In this document: piece after piece, positions 8,920 to 16,684 of the stretch
Layout of the letters: each line of letters opens with the position of its first letter
Numbering within the stretch: the stretch's first letter is position 1
NCBI GenBank assembly: GCA_039191605.1
Contig: JBCCXL010000018.1
Span: 78,496 to 142,495, forward strand
DNA: 64,000 bases
Reading direction: 5' to 3'
From: JBCCXL01 sp039191605
GTDB lineage: Bacteria; Acidobacteriota; Thermoanaerobaculia; Multivoradales; JAHZIX01
Position numbers and translations under genes: made by a program
Notes under the pieces: generated by a model
Databases searched by the model: none
What the model was told of the DNA's origin: nothing
What the model saw: only the letters and a program-made list of their open reading frames with translations

Positions 8920-10431
8920 TCAGGTCCGGTCCCAGCGTACGTACACCTCCCTGAGCTGGAGCCAGAGGAAGAGCTGAGAGAGCAGGTTGGCGGCCAGGAC
9001 GATCAGCACCGCCGTCAGAGTCCAGGGCTGAGGGGCCTCCTCGGCGAGAGTGATCCTGGTGAGCACCAGCGCGGCGATGAGTAGCGCCACCTGGAGGGTG
9101 ACGAAGAGGTTGAGTCTGGTATCCCAGACGAGGCCGGATCGGTCTGCGCCGGGGTGTCCCATGACCGCATAGGAGACGCTCATCATCGCCGGCAATCCCG
9201 CGACCATGAGCACGGCGGGGAAGGGCGGTAGGGTCCAGGGAGCGTAGCTCTCTGTTGCTGCACCTACGACGGGAGCCAGAGCGAGGAGCCCTCGGCCCAG
9301 CAGCAGCAGGGGCCCCAAGGCAAAGAGGAGAAAGACGGCCTGTCCCAGCAGGGCCTCTCCAAAGGCGGCGCGGGTCAGCTGGTGCCGCGAGAGAGGGTAA
9401 GGCAGCGTGCGAGTGAAGGGCGAGGGGTAGAAGCTGGTGTAGAAGATCATCGTGATCCACGCGCCCAGCAGCAGAACTTCGCCGCCGTAGTCGCGCTCTT
9501 CCCCGCTGTCGACGTGGAGATAGCTGAGCAGGGTCTCCCACCAAGACGCCAGCGTGAAGGACTTTCCGGCCTCGGTGAGGTCGAGCAGACTGACGACGAG
9601 GATCGAGAGAAGGATCGGGAGGGTGATCACCAGCAGACTGAGGACCCAGGGCATACGGCGGGTGCCGTAGCGCTCGATTCGAGCGCCCCGAATCCACCGT
9701 TGCCAGCTGTCGGGAGAAGAGGTAGAGCCTTTCGAGGCCAGCTCCACCGGTCGTCCCCCACGTCCCCAATGTCCTCGAAAGTGGCCCACCGCTTGGACTC
9801 CGACGTTGTAGGCAGCAGGGTTCGAGGTGAGCGATTCCGGGCCCTCCACGACGCGGCGGAAGAGTCCATCGGAGAGGCAGAAGCGGATCAGGATCAATCC
9901 ACCGAGCCAATAGACGGTCGCCGCGGCGGGAGAGAGCACCCAGGGAAGGGTGTGCAAGATCGTCAAGGCATAGGTGAAGAGCACTCCGACGCCGACCACC
10001 AGCAGGTTGGGATAGGGAAGCAGGCTGATGGCGAAGACGGCGAGGGCGAGTCCGCTTCCGGTGTATGGATCAATCGCTGGGTCCAGCAGTGAGCCCAGGG
10101 CGCCACTGAGGATAGCCAGCAGAGTGAGTACCCAGCCGGCGCGGCGAATTCCGGTGCGATAGCCGGGCCAGATCTGGTGATGGCGAATCCGCTGGAGCGT
10201 TCTCAAGGCGAGGGCGGCGAAGCAGCCGAGAACGAGAGGGATAGAGAGGATCAGCACCGGCCCGAGCTCGAGACGCACCGAACCGCGCTCGTTCTCTACC
10301 CAGAGGAAGGGAACGAGGAGCGCGGTAAGAACGATGATCATCGACAGATGAGTGCCCCCGGCGCGCAGCATCATGCGCCACAGGAGCGAAGAAGGTCTCG
10401 GAGTCAGCAGGCTATCGGTGGATGAGCTCAT
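8920..10431 (-). CDS. multi-span membrane protein, ABC transporter permease (paralogue 2)
   Basis: A 503-residue integral membrane protein with about ten to twelve hydrophobic segments. It is the last gene of the GntR-ABC operon and a clear paralogue of the preceding permease: both share the order 'GYRxGIRRxGW', 'LLxGALGSLL'-type spans, 'PYPNLLV', the 'GxLxLIRxCLSDxxFRxVVxGP' segment and a C-terminal 'LWLQLRxVYxxWxR'. The two presumably form a heterodimeric membrane channel driven by the ATPase. The substrate cannot be read; YtrA-regulated transporters of Firmicutes handle antibiotics or cell-wall compounds. It starts about 160 bp after the upstream permease stop, so it may also have its own control. 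Function inferred from the operon. Confidence 0.7.
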   Translation of the reverse strand: MSSSTDSLLTPRPSSLLWRMMLRAGGTHLSMIIVLTALLVPFLWVENERGSVRLELGPVLILSIPLVLGCFAALALRTLQRIRHHQIWPGYRTGIRRAGWVLTLLAILSGALGSLLDPAIDPYTGSGLALAVFAISLLPYPNLLVVGVGVLFTYALTILHTLPWVLSPAAATVYWLGGLILIRFCLSDGLFRRVVEGPESLTSNPAAYNVGVQAVGHFRGHWGRGGRPVELASKGSTSSPDSWQRWIRGARIERYGTRRMPWVLSLLVITLPILLSILVVSLLDLTEAGKSFTLASWWETLLSYLHVDSGEERDYGGEVLLLGAWITMIFYTSFYPSPFTRTLPYPLSRHQLTRAAFGEALLGQAVFLLFALGPLLLLGRGLLALAPVVGAATESYAPWTLPPFPAVLMVAGLPAMMSVSYAVMGHPGADRSGLVWDTRLNLFVTLQVALLIAALVLTRITLAEEAPQPWTLTAVLIVLAANLLSQLFLWLQLREVYVRWDRT

Positions 10432-10593
10432 GGGAAGATCCTCAGAACGATGGGCGCGAAGACCCGCGAAGGGATCGTGGGGACGTCATGGACTGGACGG
10501 AAGGATAGGAAATCAGAAGGGGCGAGGCCTGCGCGACCAATCCCGCGACGAGGACTCGGTATTGAAGCAGTGCCGTTTCGGCGGCTCCGCCCG

Positions 10594-12120
10594 TCAAGCT
10601 CGATTCCACACCCGGTAGACGGTCCTGAGCTGGAGCCAGAGCAGAGCTTGGGTGAGGAGCCAGGTGCAGAACAGGGTGAGCTGAAACGCGAGGCTCCAGG
10701 GGAGAGGCGATCCTTCCTCCTGGGTGATGCCCGCGAACAACAGCCCGGCGATCAGCAGCAGCCCTTGGCCGACCAGCAGGGCCGGCTGGAGCTTGTCTTT
10801 GAACTTTCCGCATTTGCCGTCGTTGGGTCTGCCGATATAGCTATAGGAGAAGCCCAGCAGGAGGGGGAGGCCGAGGAACATCAGGGTGGCCGGGAACGGA
10901 GCGGGGGCCCACAGCACGTTGTGGCCGAGTTCTCCACCCTGGCGTTCCACGAGCCAGCGGATCCCGTTGCCCAAGGCGATGACCGGCACCAGGAGAAAGG
11001 CCAGGATCTGAGCCTGAGAGACGAGGGCATCGACAAAGGCGGCGCGATGGGCGTCGCGGCGGCCTAGGGGGTAGAGCAGGCTGCGGGTAAAGGGGGCGGC
11101 GAAAACGGTGACGTAGGTCATCATCGAGATCCAGAATCCAGCTAGCAGGCTCTGGGTGCCTTCGTCGTCACCGGGCCAGGTGAGGCAGGCGCGGGTCAGC
11201 GATTCTGCCCAGGCGGCTCCGGATCCCAGCTGGCCGGCTCCATGGAGACGTAGGGCGCTGACTGCGATGAGGGAAAAGAGCATCGGAACCGTCAGCACCA
11301 GGAGCGGCAGGAGCCAGGGAAAACGGTGGCTGCCGAAGCGCTCTACCGCCGCGGCGCGGAGCCATTGAAGGGTGCGCCGCGACTCGCCCGCGCCCGCGAT
11401 TTCGACCTTCCGGTGGCCCCGGCGCCAGTGCCCCCGCATCGTGGCGAGGGCGTTGGGGCCGGTGCTCCAGGATTCCGGATTGGTCGCGAGGGCGGCGGGG
11501 CCTGTCACGACCTGGCGAAAGAGGAAGTCAGAGAGACAGAGCCGGATCAGCAGCAGCCCGCCAACGAGATAGAGAGCCGCCGCCGAGGGGCTTGAGAGCC
11601 AGGGAAAGTCGCCTCGGAACAAGCCAAAGAAATAGGCGAAAGCCAGGGCCGGCGCGGCGACGAGCACATTGGGGTAGGGAATCAGGCCGAGGGCGAAGAT
11701 CGCCAGGGCGACGGAGGCTCCGAGAAAGGGCGAAACCTCGGCGCTCAGGAAGGAGCCCAGCAGGCCCACCGTCAGCGCCAGCAGTGCGAGACTCCAGCCG
11801 TCTCTGCGGATGCCGGCCCGGTACCCGCTCCACAGGTGCTGGTGGGTGACCCGCTGGAGCATTTGGAGGCTGATGCCCGAGGCACAGCCGATCAAGAGGG
11901 GAAGCGATACGACCAAGAGCGCGGTGAGGCTAAAGGGTTCGTCGAGATCAGGGGCGGAGCTCCAATAGGTAGGGATGGCGCCGCCGGTGACGAGGATCGC
12001 CAGGAAGAGGTAGCCGCGGGCAGCGCGGGGCAGCAGGTGCCACAGCAGCGAGGGGAAGGTCCCCGAGCGAAAGGCGCGCGCCGGAGAGGTTCGCCGCAAG
12101 ACTTGCGACTCGGTGGTCAC
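10594..12120 (-). CDS. multi-span membrane protein, ABC transporter permease (paralogue 1)
   Basis: A 508-residue polytopic membrane protein whose ATG overlaps the stop of the ABC ATPase gene by 4 bases, implying coupled translation. It resembles the next gene over its whole length, including GYRAGIRRDGW near residue 109, GLIPYPNVLVA, LLLIRLCLSDFLFRQVVTGPA and the C-terminal LWLQLRTVYRVWNRA. A large loop between spans 6 and 7 carries many Arg residues (RWRRGHRKVE), as expected for a cytoplasmic face. Permease role is inferred from position and topology; no family motif is strong enough for a substrate. Confidence 0.72.
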   Translation of the reverse strand: MTTESQVLRRTSPARAFRSGTFPSLLWHLLPRAARGYLFLAILVTGGAIPTYWSSAPDLDEPFSLTALLVVSLPLLIGCASGISLQMLQRVTHQHLWSGYRAGIRRDGWSLALLALTVGLLGSFLSAEVSPFLGASVALAIFALGLIPYPNVLVAAPALAFAYFFGLFRGDFPWLSSPSAAALYLVGGLLLIRLCLSDFLFRQVVTGPAALATNPESWSTGPNALATMRGHWRRGHRKVEIAGAGESRRTLQWLRAAAVERFGSHRFPWLLPLLVLTVPMLFSLIAVSALRLHGAGQLGSGAAWAESLTRACLTWPGDDEGTQSLLAGFWISMMTYVTVFAAPFTRSLLYPLGRRDAHRAAFVDALVSQAQILAFLLVPVIALGNGIRWLVERQGGELGHNVLWAPAPFPATLMFLGLPLLLGFSYSYIGRPNDGKCGKFKDKLQPALLVGQGLLLIAGLLFAGITQEEGSPLPWSLAFQLTLFCTWLLTQALLWLQLRTVYRVWNRA

Positions 12121-13046
12121 GACGCCTCCCGCAGCCAGCTGTCCCGAGCCCGGGTGAGCAAGGGGAAGATCTCGTCGAGGGTGAGGGCGCGCGAGTTGAC
12201 GCTCACCCCGTGGCGCTGCTCGAAGGCTTTGCGCTCCTCATCGCCGACCCCATCGGTCCATAGCTGCGCCTGGGGGCCCTCGATGATCTGGCGCACCACG
12301 AAGCTCTCGGGAAATTGGTGGGGGAGGGGCTCACCCTGAGGGGAGAGCACCTGCCAGCGGGCGTAGCGCTCCTGAAGCGAGTCCAGGGGCTGATCGGCGG
12401 TGAGCTGGCCGTCGTGAAGGCAGACGATGTGGTCCACCACCTTCTCGACGTCCCGCAGCACGTGGGAGGCGATGACGATGGTGGTCTCGTGGCGCTCCCG
12501 CAGCAGCTCGAGGAGAAAGTGCAGGAGCTCGGAGCGGCCGAAGGGGTCGAGGCCCGCGGCGGGCTCGTCCAGCAGCAGCAGATCCGGGCGATGGCCGGTG
12601 GCGAGCACCAGGGCGAGCTTCTGTACGTTGCCCGGGGAGAGGCTGCCGACCCGGGCGTCGAGCTCCAGCTCCAGCTGGCCGACCAGGCGCTGTTCCAGCT
12701 CGACGTCCCAATCCGGGTAGAAGGAAGCGACGTAGCGAATGTGCTCTTCGACGCTCATCCAGTCGATGAAGCGGCTGCGCTGGTAGACCATGCCGATGCG
12801 GGCGAGGGTGGCGGAGTCCAGCTTGGGGGCCGGGCAGCCGAGAACCTCCACCCTGCCCCGCTGCGGAAGGACGTCTCCAATGAGATGGCGCAGCAGGGTG
12901 GACTTACCGCAGCCGTTGCGCCCGATGAGGCCCACCAGCGAGCCCTGGGGAACCTGCAGCTGAAGGCGCGACAGGGTAGGCGTCGACCCTGAACGGCCGC
13001 GCGAATAGCTGTGGGATAGATCTTGAACGTCGATGGCGAGGGTCAT
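12117..13046 (-). CDS. ABC transporter ATP-binding protein
   Basis: A 309-residue ABC ATPase. Walker A is GRNGCGKST (42-50), the Q-loop glutamine is in VYQRSRFIDW (about 87-96), Walker B is LLLLDEP (157-162) with catalytic Glu161, and the switch histidine is His195 in VIASH. The signature, normally LSGGQ, reads LSPGN (136-140), a known weak variant in YtrB/exporter-like ATPases. The C-terminal 80 residues extend beyond the core and end in a regulatory-looking segment. It overlaps both neighbours by 4 bases (GntR upstream, permease downstream), so the four genes form one transcript. Confidence 0.9.
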   Translation of the reverse strand: MTLAIDVQDLSHSYSRGRSGSTPTLSRLQLQVPQGSLVGLIGRNGCGKSTLLRHLIGDVLPQRGRVEVLGCPAPKLDSATLARIGMVYQRSRFIDWMSVEEHIRYVASFYPDWDVELEQRLVGQLELELDARVGSLSPGNVQKLALVLATGHRPDLLLLDEPAAGLDPFGRSELLHFLLELLRERHETTIVIASHVLRDVEKVVDHIVCLHDGQLTADQPLDSLQERYARWQVLSPQGEPLPHQFPESFVVRQIIEGPQAQLWTDGVGDEERKAFEQRHGVSVNSRALTLDEIFPLLTRARDSWLREAS

Positions 13047-13489
13047 GACGCCTCCTCGGAATCTCGGGAACGAGCAGAGTTCTTGGCAGACGGGCTTTTG
13101 GGTGAAGGAGGAATCGCGGTGTTCTGAAGCTCTTCACGATAGAGGGTCACCGCTTCCTCCGCGGGGACGCCGAGCTGATGGGCGAGGGTGGCGCAGGGGT
13201 GGAGGGCCTCCCGCAGAGGCTCGAGACGGCGCGCCTCGACTTGGGCTTCCGGCTGCTCTCGAACCACCAGGGGGCGCCCGGGGCGGCGCTCGAGGACGCC
13301 GTCGCGCTCCAGCAGGCTGTAGGCTTTGCTCACGGTCATGGGATTGACCCCCAGGTCGGAAGAGAGGTTTCGGGTGGAGGGCAGCTCGGCTCCGGTAGAG
13401 AGCAGGCCGCTCGCGATGTGGACCTTGATTTGGTCCATGATCTGCCGGTAGACCGGCACGCCGCTATGGACGTCGACGACCAGCAGCAC
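13043..13489 (-). CDS. GntR-family transcriptional regulator, YtrA subfamily
   Basis: A 148-residue regulator. The winged-helix GntR domain covers residues about 10-75 (GVPVYRQIMDQIKVHIASG, then LPSTRNLSSDLGVNPMTVSKAYSLLERDG). There is only a short C-terminal extension, as in the YtrA subfamily, rather than a ligand-binding FCD or UTRA domain. YtrA-type proteins usually repress their own operon with a linked ABC transporter, and here the gene heads exactly such an operon. The promoter with two matching operator boxes lies 86-155 bases upstream. The C-terminal 40 residues are low-complexity Ser/Pro/Ala. Confidence 0.9.
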   Translation of the reverse strand: MLLVVDVHSGVPVYRQIMDQIKVHIASGLLSTGAELPSTRNLSSDLGVNPMTVSKAYSLLERDGVLERRPGRPLVVREQPEAQVEARRLEPLREALHPCATLAHQLGVPAEEAVTLYREELQNTAIPPSPKSPSAKNSARSRDSEEAS

Positions 13490-13574
13490 GGGGCGTCTCC
13501 CCGCCGCGGGGGGGGCGGCGCAAGAAGCGGGACCAGGGTGGAGAGGGTGTGGGGTGCATGGCTTTCTCGATCTG

Positions 13575-13643
13575 GTGTATTAGTGAACTAATGCGCTGAG
13601 GCGGATGGTAGGAGAGCTGAGGTGTATTTGTCAAGTAATACAC
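13575..13643 (-). promoter_or_regulatory. promoter with two operator boxes for the GntR-ABC operon
   Basis: On the minus strand TTGACA (13629-13634) and TACCAT (13605-13610) are 18 bases apart, a good sigma-70 pair. Two 22-bp boxes, 13575-13596 and 13622-13643, match each other at 17 of 22 positions. The first contains ATTAGT..ACTAAT and the second GTGTATT..AATACAC as inverted repeats. One box covers the -35 element and the other begins near the expected transcription start, the layout of a repressor that blocks polymerase. The inferred ligand is the YtrA-type regulator itself. Confidence 0.72.
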
Positions 13644-13730
13644 TGATTTCCCTCAGCGGCTCCTCGGGATGGGTCTCGGGGGCTGGCCGATTGGAGCGCT
13701 CCCGAGGCCTTCCCCTCCCCAAGCCAGCTC

Positions 13731-13771
13731 CAAAACGAAAACGCACCGGCCGCCGAAGCGGTCCGGTGCGT
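13731..13771 (-). terminator. intrinsic terminator of the beta-domain gene cluster
   Basis: ACGCACCGG (13741-13749) pairs with CCGGTGCGT (13763-13771). On the minus strand the stem is followed by TTTCGTTTTG. It lies 80 bases beyond the stop of the last of three minus-strand beta-domain genes. Confidence 0.7.
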
Positions 13772-13850
13772 TGGGGCGACGCGGCGATTCTGCCGGGTCG
13801 CTGCCTCGGGAGCTGGCTCCCGAGACGAGGGATGCTCGAGGCTCAGTGGA

Positions 13851-14267
13851 TCAGAGGTTCAGCGACCAGTTGCTGGAACCGCTGACGGTCTGGGAATCCA
13901 CCGCGGAGGAGAAGGTGACGGAGGTGCCAGGGGGAAGGTTCACCGTGCCGTTGACCAGGCGCAGAGGGGTCAGCACGTAGATGTCCACCTGCATGTTGAC
14001 GTCGCTGTCGGCGGCGGTGATCACCATCTGCTTGGCGGTGATGTTGACGGTGTCGAGCACCAGGGCGCCGCCGGCGGTGCTGGCGAAGGAGAGGCCGCCG
14101 AGGGTCTGGGTGTTGTCGCCGAGGCTCCAGCGGCCCTCGTCTTGGGGCGCCTCGAAGATCAGAACCGTCGAGTTGCCGTTGGCCGGCAGGCCCGAGTAGG
14201 TGACGCGGATGGGGTAGTAGGTCAGCATGCTGCCACCGGCTTGTTCAGCAGCGAAGGACTCAGCCAT
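13851..14267 (-). CDS. hypothetical beta-domain protein, paralogue 1 of 3
   Basis: A 138-residue protein of unknown function, rich in Thr, Ser, Val and Asn with alternating hydrophobic residues, consistent with an all-beta sandwich. It is homologous to the next two minus-strand genes. Shared landmarks are 'LPANxxxTVxI' (about 29-38), 'WSLGxNxxTLGG', 'MVITxADSDxNxxxxIYVLTP' and 'GTVNLPPGTSVTF...SSNWSLNL' at the C-terminus. No signal peptide or transmembrane segment is seen. The start is preceded by AGAGG on the minus strand. Position close to the injection-system sheath, but diverging from it, makes a structural or accessory role possible; this is inference only. Confidence 0.75.
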   Translation of the reverse strand: MAESFAAEQAGGSMLTYYPIRVTYSGLPANGNSTVLIFEAPQDEGRWSLGDNTQTLGGLSFASTAGGALVLDTVNITAKQMVITAADSDVNMQVDIYVLTPLRLVNGTVNLPPGTSVTFSSAVDSQTVSGSSNWSLNL

Positions 14268-14440
14268 GGTGATTACCTCTTCTATCGAGAATGGGGTCGA
14301 GAGTGTGAAATTGCGTTTCTACGGTCTGGGTGGGAGCCCTCGATGGGTCTCGACGGACCTGGATTCGAGGGGCGCCGGGCCTCTCAATGGCTCATGGAGG
14401 CGAGCTCGGAGGCGCTGTCGCTGGCCCAGCTGTCACTGGC

Positions 14441-14848
14441 TCAGCTGAGGGGCACGCTCCAGGAGGAGTTGCCGCCGACGGTGGTGCTGGAGGCGCGGGA
14501 GATGAAGGTCACCGTGGCCCCCTGAGGCAGGTTGACGTTGCCGCCGACTCGGCGATCCGGGGTCAGGACGTAGAGGTTCAGCGAGAAGTTGCCGTCGGCG
14601 TCGCCGCCGTAGACGATCACCTGCTTGGAGTTGGTGGTGAAGCTGTTGAAGTTCAGGTTGCTGCCGTCGGTACCGGTGAGACGGTAGCCGCCGAGGGTTT
14701 CGGAGTTCTCTCCGATGCTGAACACTCCGGCGTCACGGGAGGTGTAGATGCTCACCGTGCCCTGGGTATTGGCGGGCAGGTTGGTGAACACCATGGTCAA
14801 CTGGTAGTAGAGGGCATCGTCGGCGGGAGGCAGGAATTCTTCGGCCAT
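14441..14848 (-). CDS. hypothetical beta-domain protein, paralogue 2 of 3
   Basis: A 135-residue beta-rich protein from the chosen start. An in-frame ATG at 14896 would add 16 residues, but MAEEF at 14848 matches the N-terminus MAESF of paralogue 1 and has GGAG upstream. Landmarks shared with its paralogues: 'NLPANTQGTVSIY', 'FSIGENSETLGGY', 'KQVIVYGGDADG', 'LYVLTPDRRVGGNVNLPQG' and the final 'SSWSVPLS'. No export signal is seen. Function unknown. A duplicated small domain kept in three versions suggests interchangeable surface or ligand-binding modules. Confidence 0.75.
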   Translation of the reverse strand: MAEEFLPPADDALYYQLTMVFTNLPANTQGTVSIYTSRDAGVFSIGENSETLGGYRLTGTDGSNLNFNSFTTNSKQVIVYGGDADGNFSLNLYVLTPDRRVGGNVNLPQGATVTFISRASSTTVGGNSSWSVPLS

Positions 14849-15067
14849 GGTTGTTCGTCTCCGAAGGGTGTTGGTTTGGGTTGGAGGGATCGACAACGAG
14901 ACTCGACAAAGGCCCGCGGTGGGGCTTGATCTGTTTCTCTGATCGCGACTACGAAGTAGGAAGTTTGCGAAGCAGAGGGTTTGCGAACTAGAAAGTTTGA
15001 GAATTGCAGGATTTGGCTTCTCGAAGGGCGAAGACCTCTTGGCTGAGGATTGCGGCTAGAAGCTGGC

Positions 15068-15838
15068 TCAGCTTCCGAGGGTCAGGGCCCAGGAGCCGAA
15101 ATTCAGCAGCTGGGTTTGATCTTCCGAGGACTGCAGGACCAGCCAGGCTCCGGGGGGTAGGGTGACCGAGCCCCGGGCTTCAGGGTGCGGTCCGGCGATG
15201 AAGAGCTGGAGCGTTAGGGTGGAATCCTGGTCGCCATTAGTGACGGTGAGCAGGGAGCGGGTGAGCTCGAGAGCCTGTAGGTTGACGTCGTCCCCGTTGG
15301 CTCCCTGGAAATGGCTGCCGAGCAGCATCTCGCTGCCTAAGGCCCAGGCCGCCGGCTCTCGCAGCTGCACCGAGGCGACGGTATTGGCGGGAATCTCGAA
15401 GAAGGTGAGGGTCACCCGGTGGCGTTGGCGGTGATGGGGCCAGTGGTGGCGGACGACGGTGCTCCCCTCTTCGGCCTGCTGGCTGGTTGGTGTGCCGGCA
15501 TCTTGTGTGCCGACATCTGGCGCGCTGGTGAGCTCCTGGGCCGCTGCCGCAGAGGCGCGAAGCTGAGCTTCAGAGACGGCTGGGTCTGGTGTCTCGGCCT
15601 GGGTGCCAGATGCCGGCTTTGACGCCTGCGCCGACTTCTTTGCCGTGTCGGTAGATGTCGTGGCTGCCTTCTTCTTGGTGCTGCGGGCGCTTCGAGCCGC
15701 CTGGCGGCGGGCAGCCCGGCCCCCCTTGGCGTTCGTGCCGGAAGTCTTGGTCGGGCCTCCCACGCTGGAAGCCTTGTCCTTATCGCCGCCTTGTCCGGCG
15801 CCGTCCGCGCCGGTGCCCTTCGCTTGATCTTTGCTCAT
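15068..15838 (-). CDS. beta-domain protein with histone-H1-like Lys/Ala-rich N-terminus, paralogue 3 of 3
   Basis: A 256-residue protein in two parts. Residues 1-130 are low complexity: an acidic/Gly start, then a Lys/Arg/Ala/Thr block (about 38-75, with GRAARRQAARSAR and STKKKAA) resembling histone-H1-like or linker sequences. Residues about 138-256 repeat the small beta domain of the two downstream genes ('EIPANTVASVQL', 'AWALGS', 'GSVTLPPGAWLVLQSSED', 'FGSWALTL'). The basic part could bind nucleic acid or another polyanion. First gene of the minus-strand cluster; no good ribosome site is evident before the ATG at 15838. Function unknown. Confidence 0.7.
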   Translation of the reverse strand: MSKDQAKGTGADGAGQGGDKDKASSVGGPTKTSGTNAKGGRAARRQAARSARSTKKKAATTSTDTAKKSAQASKPASGTQAETPDPAVSEAQLRASAAAAQELTSAPDVGTQDAGTPTSQQAEEGSTVVRHHWPHHRQRHRVTLTFFEIPANTVASVQLREPAAWALGSEMLLGSHFQGANGDDVNLQALELTRSLLTVTNGDQDSTLTLQLFIAGPHPEARGSVTLPPGAWLVLQSSEDQTQLLNFGSWALTLGS

Positions 15839-16684
15839 GGTTCGATCCAGGGTTCAGCTCGAGTGAGCGATTCAGTGAGCGTTGAAATGACGGTCTCGAG
15901 GTACACGTCTCCTGTGCGGGCCCCAGGGGTCTTCGCTCCATGCCTGCCGGTCTAGCGGGCGGCGGTTCGAGGTCGGACACTTCCAACGAGGAAGCGGGTC
16001 TCGAGACCGGAGGCGGGAGGGTGGGAGCGGGCCGCTAGTGCGCAGGCGCTCAGTAAGGGTTGGGGATGAGAAGGGAAGACTCGATACCGCTAACGATAGC
16101 TCTGCGGCGCGAAACACCTTTTCTCAAGTTCTACATCAAGATCTGTCTCGCTGAATTAAAGCACGGTGTCGTGGTGGTGACAACTGCGAAAGCAGGCAAT
16201 TTCGCCGTCTTTGGTAGACCACTCAAGTTCTTGATTCGAGGGTGTGTTAATGGGGCTTTGCCGACTTCTAGAGGCGCCGAAGGGCTCGGTGATGTCGAGG
16301 AAGACAGGGCCTTCTCTGGCTGCTTTCCTCGGGCTGCCGTCCAAGCTCCTGAGGGACGCTTTTATGGCTCTCGCCTGCGGCCTTTTCAGGCTCTCTTGAT
16401 GCCTGTAGGCGAGAGAGTGAACGCTTCGTTACATGGATTGTCGAGATTTGAAGAAAAAAGCCGAGGATGGGACTGGCGCTCCTCGGATGTCGTTTCGATC
16501 CAATACCTTGCCGCATCCCTTCTTCGGGCTCATTCCGCGGCGGGCGCTGCTTGAGGCGGCGAAGGCAGTTGGTGTATCCTGCCCCCACATCGAGACTCGG
16601 AAAATCCCCTGGCGGCGGATTCAACCTGCGACTGTCTAGCTTCGGAACGCGCAAGCGCGAGTCCGGCGAGGACAGGAGGAGCCC
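15839..16684. other. 846-bp divergent intergenic region before the injection-system locus
   Basis: No credible protein-coding gene is seen; the reading frames here lack ribosome sites, family motifs and normal codon bias. Local base composition is visibly more AT-rich between 16060 and 16260 than in the flanking genes. The region presumably holds promoters for the minus-strand beta-domain cluster and for the large plus-strand locus; only the latter has a candidate (16551-16580). A short stem, CGGAACGCG with CGCGAGTCCG, lies at about 16641-16665 in the predicted 5' leader of the sheath gene. Confidence 0.6.
16551..16580 (+). promoter_or_regulatory. candidate promoter of the injection-system operon
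   Basis: TTGAGG (16551-16556) and TATCCT (16575-16580) with an 18-base spacer give a plausible sigma-70 promoter about 105 bases before the sheath start codon. It is the best pair I could find, but such matches arise by chance and promoter consensus in this organism is unknown. Confidence 0.35.

Noticed and set aside
16060..16554. A possible 164-codon protein upstream of the sheath gene
   Set aside because: No ribosome site, no family pattern, poor codon use; treated as intergenic.
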